Part shown: in pieces, positions 32,743 through 43,156 of the stretch | Numbering within the stretch: the stretch's first letter is position 1 | Layout of the letters: the number at the start of each line of letters is the position of its first letter | NCBI GenBank assembly: GCA_017461565.1 | Contig: JAFTXQ010000014.1 | Span: 124,001-188,000, forward strand | Direction of reading: 5' to 3' | DNA from: Oscillospiraceae bacterium | GTDB lineage: Bacteria > Bacillota > Clostridia > Oscillospirales > Ruminococcaceae | Length of the DNA: 64,000 nucleotides | Program-made: the position numbers and the translations under genes | Notes under the pieces: model-generated | What the model was told of the DNA's origin: nothing | The model's input: the letters and a program-made list of their open reading frames with translations, nothing else | The model's database searches: none

Positions 32743-34052
32743 TGACAGTTAAGGTAATAGGCGCAGGTCTTGCGGGCTGTGAGGCAGCCGTGCAGCTTGC
32801 GAAGCGTGGCTTCGATGTAGAGCTTTATGAGATGAAGCCGCATAAATATTCGCCTGCGCATAAATATCAGGGCTTTGCGGAGCTTGTCTGCTCAAACTCG
32901 CTCAAGGCGGCGAGGGTGGAGAGTGCCTGCGGCCTGCTTAAAGAGGAGATGCGCAGACTTGGCTCGGTGATACTTGAGGCGGCGGAAAAGACCGCTGTCC
33001 CCGCAGGCGGAGCGCTTGCGGTGAACCGCACCGAGTTCTCGGACGAGGTGACCCGCCTTGTGAGAGCTTACCCGAATATCAGCGTGATAGAGGGCGAGGT
33101 AACGGAGCTTCCCACGGAAAACGCAGTGATATGTACGGGACCGCTCACCTCCGATGCGCTTGCGGAAAAGATACGTGCGGTCTGCGGAGAGGGACTCAGC
33201 TTCTACGATGCGGCGGCACCGATAGTCACTGCCGAGAGCATAGATTTCAGCAAGGCGTTCTTTCAGACACGATATGACAAGGGCGATGCGGATTACATCA
33301 ACTGCCCGATGAACAAAGAGGAGTACGAGGCGTTTTACGAGGCACTCGTGAATGCGGAGTCCGTACCTCTCAAGGAGTTCGACCGTCCCGATGAAAAGGC
33401 GGGCATGACCGTGTACGAGGGCTGTATGCCCGTTGAGGTGCTTGCAAAGCGTGGCATCGAAAGCGTGCGCTACGGCTGCATGAAGCCTGTGGGACTTACC
33501 GACCCGAGAACGGGACGCCGTCCCTGGGCGGCGGTACAGCTCCGCAAGGAGAACAAAGAGGGCACACTGTATAATCTCGTGGGATTTCAGACTAATCTGA
33601 AATTCGGTGAGCAGAAAAGGGTGTTCTCGATGATACCCGGACTTGAAAATGCGGAGTTCGCACGCTACGGCGTTATGCACCGCAATACGTTTATAGACAG
33701 CCCCAGACTGCTGGACTGCCACTTTATGCTGAAAGGCTCGGATAACGTGTTCTTCGGAGGTCAGATAACAGGCGTGGAGGGCTATGTTGAAAGTGCCGCA
33801 AGCGGCATCGTGGCAGGCAGGGCGCTTGCCGATATCCTTTCGGGTAAAGAGCCGCTTACATTCCCTAAGACAACAATGCTTGGCGCACTTTCCGCCTATA
33901 TCAGCGACGAGAGCGTAACGGATTTTCAGCCGATGGGCAGCAACATGGGAATACTCCCGCCCATTGATGTCCGCGTAAAGCTCAAGCAGGAGAAATATGC
34001 GATATATGCTCAGAGGGCACTGAGCGATCTTGATAAGTTATTGAGTGATTGA
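32742..34052 (+). CDS. trmFO: tRNA m5U54 methyltransferase, folate-dependent
   Basis: TrmFO makes ribothymidine at tRNA position 54 with methylenetetrahydrofolate and FAD. The 436-residue protein begins with the FAD site VIGAGLAGCEAAVQLAKRG. FAELVCSNSLKA, GGALAVNRTEFS and YEGCMPVEVLAKRG then PVGLTDPRTGRRP are family-specific. Two adjacent ATGs exist; the second, six bases from AAAGGA, is preferred. Either start overlaps the topA stop. Confidence 0.96.
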   Translation: MTVKVIGAGLAGCEAAVQLAKRGFDVELYEMKPHKYSPAHKYQGFAELVCSNSLKAARVESACGLLKEEMRRLGSVILEAAEKTAVPAGGALAVNRTEFSDEVTRLVRAYPNISVIEGEVTELPTENAVICTGPLTSDALAEKIRAVCGEGLSFYDAAAPIVTAESIDFSKAFFQTRYDKGDADYINCPMNKEEYEAFYEALVNAESVPLKEFDRPDEKAGMTVYEGCMPVEVLAKRGIESVRYGCMKPVGLTDPRTGRRPWAAVQLRKENKEGTLYNLVGFQTNLKFGEQKRVFSMIPGLENAEFARYGVMHRNTFIDSPRLLDCHFMLKGSDNVFFGGQITGVEGYVESAASGIVAGRALADILSGKEPLTFPKTTMLGALSAYISDESVTDFQPMGSNMGILPPIDVRVKLKQEKYAIYAQRALSDLDKLLSD

Positions 34053-34076
34053 CGGTTTTTTGAAACGGAGGTCAAT

Positions 34077-35108
34077 ATGAAGATAGTAATAGACGGCTTC
34101 GGCGGCGATAATTCCCCTGACGAGGTGCTGAAAGGCGCTGCGCTTGCAGTAAAGGAGCTTGGCATAGAGGTCGCAGTAACAGGCGATACAGAGCTTCTTG
34201 AAAAGCGCATGGAGGAGCTTAAGCTGTCCTCCGAGGGAATAGAATTCGTCCACGCAGAGGGCGTTATTGAGGTGGAGGATAACCCCCGCTCCATACTTAA
34301 GGAAAAATCAGGCACATCCATGGGTGTTGCGTTCAAGTATCTCGCTGACGGAAAGGCCGACGCTGTCATCAGCGCAGGCAGCACCGCAGCTATCGTAATG
34401 GGCGGCACCATGATAGGAAAGCGTATTAAGGGCGTCAAGCGCACTGCGCTGGTGCCGTTGATGCCTGCAAAGGGCGGCGCACGCTACTGCGTACTGGACG
34501 GCGGCGCAAATCTCGAGTGCAGACCCGAGATGCTGCAGCAGTTTGCGATAATGGGCAGCCTGTTCATGGAAAAGACGATGGGCATTAAAAACCCCCGTGT
34601 AGGTCTGCTCAATATCGGCACAGAGGATGAAAAGGGCAGAGAGCTTGAGCAGGAAACACTGGCACTGCTGAGAAACACTCCCTCCATCAACTTTGTCGGC
34701 TTTGTAGAGGCGAGGGATGTTCCACTCGGCGCAGTTGACGTGCTTGTAACGGACGGCTTTACGGGAAATGTTTATCTCAAGGCGTGTGAGGGCATGGGCG
34801 GACTTATGAAGGATGCACTGAAATCCATCTTTTTCGCAAATCTCCTTACAAAGATAGGCGCACTGTGCGTGAAGAAGCACCTCGGCGTGTTCATGAAGCA
34901 GATGGACTACAAGACCATCGGCGGCTCGCCGCTGCTTGGCACGGCAAAGCCTGTGTTCAAGGCGCACGGAAGCTCCGATGCAACAGCCTTCCTCGGTGCT
35001 TTCAGACAGGCAAAGCTTTTTGTTGAAAACAACGCTATCGAGGAGATGTCTGCGGCTATATCACAGCTAAGTTCTAAGGAAGAGGATCGACATGGCATCG
35101 CTGAATGA
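34077..35108 (+). CDS. plsX: Phosphate acyltransferase
   Basis: PlsX makes acyl phosphate from acyl-ACP, the entry to phosphatidic acid synthesis. The 343-residue protein begins MKIVIDGFGGDNSPDEVLKG. SAGSTAAIVMGG and DGGANLECRPEML then LNIGTEDEKGRE and VTDGFTGNVYLK are signatures of the family. GGAGG precedes the start. Its end overlaps rnc by 17 bases, as in many Firmicutes. Confidence 0.97.
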   Translation: MKIVIDGFGGDNSPDEVLKGAALAVKELGIEVAVTGDTELLEKRMEELKLSSEGIEFVHAEGVIEVEDNPRSILKEKSGTSMGVAFKYLADGKADAVISAGSTAAIVMGGTMIGKRIKGVKRTALVPLMPAKGGARYCVLDGGANLECRPEMLQQFAIMGSLFMEKTMGIKNPRVGLLNIGTEDEKGRELEQETLALLRNTPSINFVGFVEARDVPLGAVDVLVTDGFTGNVYLKACEGMGGLMKDALKSIFFANLLTKIGALCVKKHLGVFMKQMDYKTIGGSPLLGTAKPVFKAHGSSDATAFLGAFRQAKLFVENNAIEEMSAAISQLSSKEEDRHGIAE

Positions 35109-35781
35109 TTTACAGAAAACGATAGGATACAGTTTTAAAAACGTGGCCTATCTTGAGCAGGCTATGACACACTCAAGCTTTGCGGGAGGCAAGAACAACG
35201 GCAGCAACGAGCGACTTGAGTTCCTCGGTGATGCAGTGCTGCAGCTTACGGTATCCCGTTACCTGTTCACAGGCATGAACGAGGAGCCCGAGGGCGGCAT
35301 GACCAAGCTGCGTGCATCCATCGTGTGCGAGAACTCGCTGTACAGCTTTGCAAAGAAGATAGACCTCGGCAGCTATATGCTGCTTGGCAAGGGCGAGGAG
35401 ATGACAGGCGGCCGTGACAGACGCTCCATCCTTGCGGATGCGTTTGAGGCGCTCATCGCAGCTATATATCTCGATGGCGGCATGGAGGAGGCTCAGCGCT
35501 TCATCCTGCGCTTCGTGCCCTCGATAGAGGCATTGAAGAGCGGCAAGGTAAAGCTTGGCGACTACAAGACCATCCTGCAGGAGATAATCCAGCAGAACCC
35601 CGAGGAGCGTGTATCCTACGAGGTATCGGAGCAGGACGGCGAGAATCACCACAAGATATTCCACGCCACTGTGCTGCTTAACGGACAGGCTATCGGAAAG
35701 GGCAGCGGTCACAGCAAAAAGGAAGCCGAGCAGGCTGCTGCAAAGGAAGCCATCGGGCTTATGGGCTATGAAACAGACTAA
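35092..35781 (+). CDS. rnc: Ribonuclease III
   Basis: RNase III cuts double-stranded RNA in rRNA maturation and mRNA decay. The 229-residue protein has the catalytic ERLEFLGDAVLQL at about residues 40-52 and ILADAFEALIAAIYLDGG as the second acidic site. A dsRNA-binding domain fills about residues 155-225. The start lies inside the end of plsX. Confidence 0.97.
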   Translation: MASLNDLQKTIGYSFKNVAYLEQAMTHSSFAGGKNNGSNERLEFLGDAVLQLTVSRYLFTGMNEEPEGGMTKLRASIVCENSLYSFAKKIDLGSYMLLGKGEEMTGGRDRRSILADAFEALIAAIYLDGGMEEAQRFILRFVPSIEALKSGKVKLGDYKTILQEIIQQNPEERVSYEVSEQDGENHHKIFHATVLLNGQAIGKGSGHSKKEAEQAAAKEAIGLMGYETD

Positions 35782-36766
35782 TATTTCAATATTCATACCG
35801 CACATAGGATGTCCGCACAGGTGCAGCTTCTGCGACCAGAAGAGCATCTCGGGCGAGCAGAAGGCTCCTCGTGGCGGGGATGTTGCAAAGCTCCTGGAAG
35901 AGCAGGCGCAGCATCTTCGTGAGCGTGGCATGACAGCGGAGATAGCCTTTTTCGGGGGCAGCTTCACCGCCATCCCCGAGGGCTATATGACGGAGCTTCT
36001 TGAAGCGGCAGACGCCGCCGTGAAGCGTTATCCTGAGGTGTACTGCGGCATACGTTGTTCTACCCGTCCCGATTGTATTTCTGCTGAGATACTGGACAGG
36101 CTCAAGGGCTACGGAATGACAGCGATAGAGCTTGGTGCGCAGTCTATGTCGGACGAGGTGCTTGCAGCAAACCACCGCGGACACAGCGCCGAGGATGTGC
36201 GCAGGGCTTCGCAGCTTATCAGAAGCAGCGGCATAGAGCTGGGACTCCAGATGATGACGGGACTCTACCGTGACAGCAGGGAAGCGGTGCTTCACACCAT
36301 GAGGGAGTTTATCGCACTTTCTCCAAAGACCGTGCGCATATATCCCACGGTGATACTGGATGGCACGGAGCTTGGCAGGCTGTACAAAAGCGGAGAGTAC
36401 ACCACGTTTTCCTTTGAGGAAACGGCAGACCTCTGCGCGGTGCTGCTGAGGGAGTTCACAGACAGCGGCATAGCCGTCATCCGCATGGGACTTCACGCAA
36501 GCCCCGAGGTTGAAAAGGCGATGCTGGGAGGAGTATACCACCCCGCATTCCGTGAGATATGCGAGAGCAGGATATTCCTTGAGGATATTAAAAAAGAGAT
36601 CATACTGCTTGAAAAAGGCAGCTATATCATATACACCGACCCTAAGAACATCAGCCGTGCAACAGGTCAGAAGAGGTGCAACATCTCGGCGCTGGAGCAG
36701 CTTGGCTACAGGGTATCTGTAAAGCCCCTCGCAGGGGAATACATCAGAATTTCGAAAATCAATTGA
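35768..36766 (+). CDS. Radical SAM protein, Elp3-related
   Basis: This 332-residue protein has Cys15-x3-Cys19-x2-Cys22 (IGCPHRCSFCDQK) for the Fe-S cluster, then AEIAFFGGSFTAIPEGYM and YGMTAIELGAQSMSDEV. These are the marks of the Elp3-like radical SAM group. No acetyltransferase domain follows, so it is not full Elp3. The substrate is unknown. The ATG overlaps the rnc stop by 14 bases, which supports it even without a strong ribosome site. smc follows 13 bases later. Confidence 0.9.
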   Translation: MKQTNISIFIPHIGCPHRCSFCDQKSISGEQKAPRGGDVAKLLEEQAQHLRERGMTAEIAFFGGSFTAIPEGYMTELLEAADAAVKRYPEVYCGIRCSTRPDCISAEILDRLKGYGMTAIELGAQSMSDEVLAANHRGHSAEDVRRASQLIRSSGIELGLQMMTGLYRDSREAVLHTMREFIALSPKTVRIYPTVILDGTELGRLYKSGEYTTFSFEETADLCAVLLREFTDSGIAVIRMGLHASPEVEKAMLGGVYHPAFREICESRIFLEDIKKEIILLEKGSYIIYTDPKNISRATGQKRCNISALEQLGYRVSVKPLAGEYIRISKIN

Positions 36767-36779
36767 GATGAGGTAATTA

Positions 36780-39700
36780 ATGTTCTTCAAATCACTTGAA
36801 ATCCACGGCTTCAAGTCCTTTGCGGACAAGACCGTGCTGAATTTCGACACAAGAACTACCGCCGTAGTCGGAAGCAACGGCAACGGCAAGAGCAATATAA
36901 GCGATGCGCTCCGCTGGGTAATGGGCGAGCAGGGCGCAAAGACGCTGCGTGGCGAGAAAATGGAGGATGTTATCTTCCACGGCACCGTAGAGCGAAAGCC
37001 TATGGGCTTTGCAAAGGTGGCACTCACCATCGATAACTGCGACCGTGCGCTCGGCGTGGATGCGGACGAGGTGGTCATCTCCCGTAAGCTGTACCGCTCG
37101 GGCGAGAGCGAGTACCTTATAAACGGGCAGAAGTCCCGCCTTAAGGATATACAGGAGATGCTGATGGGCACAGGCCTCGGACGTGACGGATATTCCATCG
37201 TCGGACAGGGCCGTGTTGCGGAGATAGTAAACGCAAGAGGCTCGCAGCGCCGTGAGATATTCGAGGAGGCAGCGGGAGTTTCGCTGTTTCTGCACAAAAA
37301 GGCAGAGGCTGAAAAGCAGCTTGCACACGCAGAGGAGAATATCACCCGTCAGAAGGATATCATCCGTGTTGACGAGGAGCGTCTGCCTGTGCTGAAAAGG
37401 CAGTCCGAAAAGGCGGCGCTTGCCGCAGAACTGTATGCGGAGAAAAAGGAGCTTGAGATCTCCGTAAGCACCGCAAGGCTCTCTCAGCACCGTGACGGGC
37501 TAAAAAAGCTGGATGACGATCTGCTTCTTAACCGTGCCGAGAGCGAGCATTATGAACACGACATACAGAAGCTTGAGGACAGCATTGAGGAATGTTCCGA
37601 AAAGCGCATGAAGATACAGGCGGAGCTGGAACGCTTCCGCAGAAACAGACAGGCTGTCAATGACGAGATCGCCGAGCAGCGTGCGAATATCCAGGTGCTT
37701 GAGAACGATCTTCGCCATAACGAGGAGCGTCGCCAGGAGCTTGCACAGCAGATAGCCGATGCGGAGAAGAGCAGCAGCGGCTTCGATGAGGATATCAAAG
37801 CGACTGAGCAGAAGATCTCCGCAAAGGAGCAGGATATCTCGGATATTGCAAAGCGCCGCAGCGAAACTCAGGATAAGCTTTCCGAGATAGCGGAGCAGAG
37901 CGCCGAGGCTGACAAGGCGTACTCTGCATTGGAGACGGCGCTTGCGCAGTGCTACCGGGAAAAGACCGAGGCAGGAATACTCAGTGCCCAGGCAGAGCGT
38001 GCCGAGGCTGAGGCCCAGGAGCAGAAGAGGGTCTTTCTTGAGGGGCTTAACGACAGCGAGGCAAAGCTTAAGGAATACACCGACAGCAAGAGCGAAGCTG
38101 CAAAGCAGCTCTCCGTGATAACCGAGAAGCGTGCTGCTACGAAGAACAAGCTTTCGGGATACGAGCGGCTCAATGATGGCAAGAAACGCCGCATGAACGA
38201 GGCAAAGACCGCCCTTGACGAGGTCAGCGCAGAGCTTCTCAGCAAACAGCAGCGTTATAACGTGCTCCGTGATGTGGAAAACAACATGGAGGGCTATTAC
38301 CGGAGCGTAAAGGATATCATAAAAGCAAGCAAGTCGGGCAGGATAAGCGGTATTCACGGCATCGTTGCTGATGTCATCAGCGTTGAGGAACGCTATGTAA
38401 CAGCTATCGAAACGGTGCTCCAGCCCGTTATGCAGCATATCATAGTAGACAACGAGGAAACAGCCAAGCGCTGTATCCGTTTTCTTAAGGAGACCAACGC
38501 AGGCCGTGCCACGATGCTTCCGCTGACCAGCATAAAGGGGCGTTCGCTGAACGAGCCGAGGCTCGCATCCGAGCAGGGCTTTGAGGGCATTGCAAGCGAC
38601 CTTGTACAGTACGACGACGAGTACTCCGAGATAGTGAAAAACATCCTCGGCACCACCGCAGTGGTGGACGATATCGACACGGCGGCGTACATCGGTAAGC
38701 GTTATGGCAACAAGTTCCGTATCGTCACACTTGACGGACAGGTAGTCAATGCGGGCGGCTCCTTTACAGGTGGTAGTAAGGTCAGCGCAGGCGGCATCAT
38801 CTCCCGTAAGCAGGAGATAGAAACGCTGTATGCGGAGATCGCAAAGCTCCGTCAGTCGCAGAATGAAAAGAGCGAGGCGTACCGTCAGTATCAGGCGGAG
38901 ATGGCAAAGTTCGACATCGAGATGGAGGGAATGCAGGACGAGCTGCGTGCCCTTGATAACGAGGAGATACGCATAAATGCGGAGCTTTCACGTCTGGACA
39001 GCCTTATCGCACAGCTTTCGCAGCAGGGAGAGACCGCAAAGCTCACGATAGAGCGCTTTGATGCACAGATAACGCAGCAGCGCTCCGTTATGGAGAACAG
39101 TGCTTCGGTAACAGCAAGGACCGATGCGGAAATAGAGCGGCTTGAAGCGCAGCTTTCGGAGTCGGGCAGCGAGCGTGACAGCGCAGCGGAGGACATAAAG
39201 CGCCTTTCTGACGAGATCTCGCAGCTTAACATCAGCGAGGTCGCCGCACAAAAGGATATTGACGCCCTGCGTGCCGAGATAAGAAACATAGAAAATAACC
39301 GCAAAATGCTGTTTGAAAACAGCGGAAGCTATAAAGAGGCAGTCGAAAGGCTTGAGTCTAACGACAAGGAGATACGCCTTGAGATAGAGCGTATCAGGCT
39401 GTCCATACAGCAGCAGAGCGAGAGCCTTTCAGAGAATGACAGCGATATCGAGCGCAGCACTCAGGAGATGACCTCGCTTGAGCAGCGTATAGAGACCATG
39501 CACCGTGACGTGCGTGAGGCTACGGGCAACAAGGAGAAATTTAACCGTGAGGTGGCACGCCTTGAGGAGCGCCGTGCAGGCGTACAGAAGGACTACGACA
39601 GCATAGTGAAGCTGCTTTACGACAGGTACGAGCTTACCGTTTCCATGGCGGTGGAGCAGTCAAAGCCCCTTGAAAACCTCATGGCGGCTGAAAACGACCT

Positions 39701-40349
39701 TGCCGAGCTTAACAAGCGCATAAGCGCCCTTGGCAGCGTAAATATGGACTCCATCGAGGAATACCGCACGGTGTCCGAGCGATACGAGTTCCAGACGGCA
39801 CAGCTTCAGGATATCGAAAGCTCCAAGAGAGAGCTTGAAAAGCTCATCGATCAGCTTACATCGGATATCAAGACACGTTTCCTCAACAGCTTTGAGGATA
39901 TAAACAGGCACTTCAAGGAGATATTCGTAAGCATCTTCGGCGAGGGCGCAAGGGCAGAGCTTGAGCTTACCGACCCCGAGGATGTGCTGAATTCGGGCAT
40001 CGAGATAAATGCGGCACCCCCGGGAAAGGTCATCAAGAACCTTATCTCCCTTTCGGGCGGCGAGCAGACGATGGTCGCAATAACGATCTACTTTGCAATA
40101 CTCAAGCACCGTCCCACGCCGTTCTGTATGCTGGACGAGGTGGACGCTGCGCTTGACGATGTCAATGTTGACAAGTACATCACCTATCTTAATCAGTTCT
40201 GCAATCAGACGCAGCTTATGGTCATCACGCATCGTCGTGGCACCATCGAGGGCTGCGAGGTGCTTTACGGCGTATTCATGCAGGAAAAGGGCGTGTCCCG
40301 TCTGCTGCGCCGTCAGCTTACCGACGAGCTTGATGTTGAGCTGAAATAA
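36780..40349 (+). CDS. smc: Chromosome segregation protein SMC
   Basis: SMC dimers with ScpA and ScpB organise and segregate the chromosome. The 1189 residues give the full domain set: Walker A VVGSNGNGKSNISDALRWV (residues 30-48), a long coiled coil, the hinge near GIHGIVADVISVEERYVTAI, the second coiled coil, then the signature LSGGEQTMVAITIYFAIL and Walker B MLDEVDAALDDVNV. It lies between the radical SAM gene and ftsY, as expected. Confidence 0.97.
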   Translation: MFFKSLEIHGFKSFADKTVLNFDTRTTAVVGSNGNGKSNISDALRWVMGEQGAKTLRGEKMEDVIFHGTVERKPMGFAKVALTIDNCDRALGVDADEVVISRKLYRSGESEYLINGQKSRLKDIQEMLMGTGLGRDGYSIVGQGRVAEIVNARGSQRREIFEEAAGVSLFLHKKAEAEKQLAHAEENITRQKDIIRVDEERLPVLKRQSEKAALAAELYAEKKELEISVSTARLSQHRDGLKKLDDDLLLNRAESEHYEHDIQKLEDSIEECSEKRMKIQAELERFRRNRQAVNDEIAEQRANIQVLENDLRHNEERRQELAQQIADAEKSSSGFDEDIKATEQKISAKEQDISDIAKRRSETQDKLSEIAEQSAEADKAYSALETALAQCYREKTEAGILSAQAERAEAEAQEQKRVFLEGLNDSEAKLKEYTDSKSEAAKQLSVITEKRAATKNKLSGYERLNDGKKRRMNEAKTALDEVSAELLSKQQRYNVLRDVENNMEGYYRSVKDIIKASKSGRISGIHGIVADVISVEERYVTAIETVLQPVMQHIIVDNEETAKRCIRFLKETNAGRATMLPLTSIKGRSLNEPRLASEQGFEGIASDLVQYDDEYSEIVKNILGTTAVVDDIDTAAYIGKRYGNKFRIVTLDGQVVNAGGSFTGGSKVSAGGIISRKQEIETLYAEIAKLRQSQNEKSEAYRQYQAEMAKFDIEMEGMQDELRALDNEEIRINAELSRLDSLIAQLSQQGETAKLTIERFDAQITQQRSVMENSASVTARTDAEIERLEAQLSESGSERDSAAEDIKRLSDEISQLNISEVAAQKDIDALRAEIRNIENNRKMLFENSGSYKEAVERLESNDKEIRLEIERIRLSIQQQSESLSENDSDIERSTQEMTSLEQRIETMHRDVREATGNKEKFNREVARLEERRAGVQKDYDSIVKLLYDRYELTVSMAVEQSKPLENLMAAENDLAELNKRISALGSVNMDSIEEYRTVSERYEFQTAQLQDIESSKRELEKLIDQLTSDIKTRFLNSFEDINRHFKEIFVSIFGEGARAELELTDPEDVLNSGIEINAAPPGKVIKNLISLSGGEQTMVAITIYFAILKHRPTPFCMLDEVDAALDDVNVDKYITYLNQFCNQTQLMVITHRRGTIEGCEVLYGVFMQEKGVSRLLRRQLTDELDVELK

Positions 40350-40359
40350 CGGAGGTATT

Positions 40360-41556
40360 ATGGGATTTTTTGATAAATTCAAAAAGAAGAAGCAGGAGGA
40401 TACAGAAGAGCTTCAGGATGAACAGCTTCTGGAAACGGCAGAGGAAGCAGCCGAAGAGCCACAGGAGGATATTCCTGAGGAAACGGAGGAGGTAGCATCC
40501 GAAGCCGAGGAGATCGCTGAGGAGCTCCCCGAGGCGGAGGAAGAAGCTGAGGAGTTAGCCGAGGAACTCCCTGAGGATCAGGAAGAATCCGAGGATATAG
40601 CGACAGAAGAGGAGATCTCCGATGAAGCTGACAAGGACGGCGAAAAGAAGCTGAACTTCTTTGAAAAGCTCAGGGATGGCCTCAAAAAGACAAAGGACGG
40701 CTTCTTAAGCAAGATAGAGCTGCTGATGAACAGTTTCACGAAGATAGACGAGGACTTCTTCGAGGAGCTTGAGGAGATGCTCATCCTTTCGGATATCGGT
40801 GCGGAGACATCTTGTGATATCTGCGACAAGCTACGTGCGGCGGTAAAGCGCACAGGTGCGACCGACCCCGCCGATGTAAAGCAGCTTCTGCGTGACATCA
40901 TCGCCGAAATACTGACAGGAGACAACGAGCTTAAGCTTGACTCGAAACCTGCCGTTGTGATGGTCATCGGTGTAAACGGCGCAGGAAAGACCACCACCAT
41001 CGGTAAGCTTTCCGCAAACCTTAAAAAGCAGGGCAAGCGTGTTATCGTGGCGGCTGCGGATACGTTCCGTGCTGCGGCTATCGACCAGCTCAACGTGTGG
41101 ACCGACCGTGCTGGCGTTGACATCGTAAAGCACAGCGAGGGCAGCGATCCTGCCGCAGTCGTGTTCGATGCCATAAATGCCGCAAAGGCGAGGGGCGCAG
41201 ATGTTGTTCTCTGTGACACCGCAGGCAGACTCCACAACAAAAAGCATCTTATGGAGGAGCTTAAGAAGATATCCCGAGTTATCACCCGTGAGCTTCCCGA
41301 AGCAAGCATAGAGACCCTGCTGGTGCTGGATGCCACGACAGGACAGAACGCCGTAAATCAGGCTAAGCTGTTCAGCGAGACCGCCGAGATAACAGGCATC
41401 GCACTCACAAAGCTTGACGGTACCGCAAAGGGCGGTATCATAATCCCCATCAAGAACGAGCTTGGCATCCCCGTAAAGCTTGTGGGAGTAGGCGAGAAGA
41501 TAGACGATCTTCAGCCGTTTATCCCTGCGGATTATGTAAACGCGCTGTTTGAGTAA
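40360..41556 (+). CDS. ftsY: Signal recognition particle receptor FtsY
   Basis: FtsY is the membrane receptor of the SRP. The 398-residue protein has a very acidic Glu-rich N-terminal region to about residue 90. The NG GTPase domain follows: [20 protein letters not shown] (G1), [30 protein letters not shown] and [17 protein letters not shown] precedes the start. It follows smc by 10 bases. Confidence 0.97.
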   Translation: MGFFDKFKKKKQEDTEELQDEQLLETAEEAAEEPQEDIPEETEEVASEAEEIAEELPEAEEEAEELAEELPEDQEESEDIATEEEISDEADKDGEKKLNFFEKLRDGLKKTKDGFLSKIELLMNSFTKIDEDFFEELEEMLILSDIGAETSCDICDKLRAAVKRTGATDPADVKQLLRDIIAEILTGDNELKLDSKPAVVMVIGVNGAGKTTTIGKLSANLKKQGKRVIVAAADTFRAAAIDQLNVWTDRAGVDIVKHSEGSDPAAVVFDAINAAKARGADVVLCDTAGRLHNKKHLMEELKKISRVITRELPEASIETLLVLDATTGQNAVNQAKLFSETAEITGIALTKLDGTAKGGIIIPIKNELGIPVKLVGVGEKIDDLQPFIPADYVNALFE

Positions 41557-41597
41557 CAAGGAAACAATATAATTTTAAATAAACGAAAGGAACTGAA

Positions 41598-42248
41598 ATG
41601 GAAAAACAACTTCATCATTCTGCCGAGGACAAACCTGCCGCGAGTTCGCCTGACCGACAGCGGCTGATAATCGCATCAAACAACGAGGGCAAGCTGCGTG
41701 AATTCCGCAAGCTGCTTGAGCCCTTCGGATTTGACGTGATATCCATGCGACAGGCAGGCTTTACAGACGAAATAATCGAGGACGGCGATACCTTTGAGGA
41801 GAACGCTCACATCAAGGCACGTGCCGTGTTCGAGGCTACGGGACTTCCGACCATTGCGGACGACAGCGGCCTTGAGATAGACTTTCTCAACGGTGCGCCC
41901 GGAATCTACTCCGCACGTTATGCGGGAGAGAACGCCACCGACAAGGAGCGCTGCGAAAAGGTACTGGAGGAGATGCACGACGTTGCAAGACCTCTGCGTG
42001 ACGCACGCTTTGTCTGCTCGATATACTTCATTCTCAATGAAGAGGACGAGTATTCCGTAAACGGCACCGTAGAGGGCTACATAGGCGATGAAATGGTAGG
42101 CGACAACGGCTTCGGCTACGACCCTATCTTCATGCTGGACGATGATGAAAGCATGGCGACCATCGGCGAGGACGAGAAGAACAGGATAAGCCACCGTGCA
42201 AAGGCTTTTGAGAAGCTTGCCGAGATATTCAGGACCATCGCAAAGTGA
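41598..42248 (+). CDS. rdgB: XTP/dITP diphosphatase (RdgB/HAM1 family)
   Basis: This enzyme hydrolyses deaminated purine NTPs such as XTP and dITP. After ~20 extra N-terminal residues (MEKQLHHSAEDKPAASSPDR) the core begins LIIASNNEGKLREFRKLL. TIADDSGLEIDFLNGAPGIY and GDNGFGYDPIFMLDD then RISHRAKAFEKL are family signatures. Length 216 is slightly above the usual ~200. AAAGGA precedes the ATG. Confidence 0.95.
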   Translation: MEKQLHHSAEDKPAASSPDRQRLIIASNNEGKLREFRKLLEPFGFDVISMRQAGFTDEIIEDGDTFEENAHIKARAVFEATGLPTIADDSGLEIDFLNGAPGIYSARYAGENATDKERCEKVLEEMHDVARPLRDARFVCSIYFILNEEDEYSVNGTVEGYIGDEMVGDNGFGYDPIFMLDDDESMATIGEDEKNRISHRAKAFEKLAEIFRTIAK

Positions 42249-42270
42249 TATATAAGGAGAAATACAGTTA

Positions 42271-42567
42271 ATGCTTACAAGTAAACAGAGGGCGCATCTG
42301 CGCTCCATAGCACAGGGCTATAATGCCATCTTCTTCGTAGGAAAGCAGGGCATCGGCGAGGAGCTTATAAAGCAGCTTGACGATGTGCTCAACAGCCGTG
42401 AGCTTATCAAGGTCGGCGTTCAGGAGAACTGCGAATACACCGCAAGAGAGGCTGCCGACGAGATCGCAGCACAGCTCAACGCAGACGTTGTACAGGTCAT
42501 CGGACGCAAATTCGTTCTGTGGAGAAGAAGCAAGGACCCCAAGAAGAGGGTGATAGAACTTGATTAA
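42271..42567 (+). CDS. yhbY: CRM-domain ribosome assembly protein
   Basis: This 98-residue CRM domain protein (LTSKQRAHLRSIAQGYNAIF, VGKQGIGEELIKQLDDVLN, ending VIGRKFVLWRRSKD) binds pre-50S particles. It overlaps nadD by eight bases, as in the Bacillus yqeG-yqeL region. Confidence 0.95.
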   Translation: MLTSKQRAHLRSIAQGYNAIFFVGKQGIGEELIKQLDDVLNSRELIKVGVQENCEYTAREAADEIAAQLNADVVQVIGRKFVLWRRSKDPKKRVIELD

Positions 42568-43156
42568 GACAGGTATTTTCGGTGGTGCGTTCAACCCCGT
42601 GCATAACGGTCACGTCCGCCTTGCGGAGGAGGCTGTAAAGCAGCTGAAGCTTAAAAAGCTGCTTATCATCCCCACCTTTGAGTCTCCGCACAAGACGACA
42701 AAGCTTGCCCCCTTTGATGTAAGGGCAGAGATGTGCCGCCGTGCATTCTCCCATATCGAGGGTGCGGAGGTCTGCGATATCGAGCGTCGCTTAGGCGGTA
42801 TAAGCTTTACCATAAACACAGTACGCGCACTGAAGGAGGAGCGTCCCGACGAGCAGTTCTTTCTGCTTATCGGCGGCGATATGCTGTTCTGCTTCGACAA
42901 GTGGTACAAGTACGAGTCGCTGCTTAAGGAAACAAAGGTGTGCGCCGTTGCCCGTGACAACGACAGCCTTGTGGATATGATGGAGTTCGCAAACGAGATG
43001 GGCAGGGTGAAGGTGCTTCCCACGAAGGCGGTAGAGATATCCTCCACAGAGGTGCGTGAAAAAGCGGCAAAGGGCGAGGATATCTCGCAGCTTGTGCCTG
43101 CTTCGGTCGCAGAGTACCTCTCGCATGATCCTGTATATACGGAGGGCGCAGATTGA
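42560..43156 (+). CDS. nadD: Nicotinate-nucleotide adenylyltransferase
   Basis: NadD makes deamido-NAD from nicotinate mononucleotide and ATP. The 198-residue protein has the nucleotidyltransferase signature TGIFGGAFNPVHNGHVRLAE and the late ISSTEVREKAAKGEDISQL (ISST-type). The TTG start lies within yhbY. yqeK follows with a short overlap. Confidence 0.95.
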   Translation: MIKTGIFGGAFNPVHNGHVRLAEEAVKQLKLKKLLIIPTFESPHKTTKLAPFDVRAEMCRRAFSHIEGAEVCDIERRLGGISFTINTVRALKEERPDEQFFLLIGGDMLFCFDKWYKYESLLKETKVCAVARDNDSLVDMMEFANEMGRVKVLPTKAVEISSTEVREKAAKGEDISQLVPASVAEYLSHDPVYTEGAD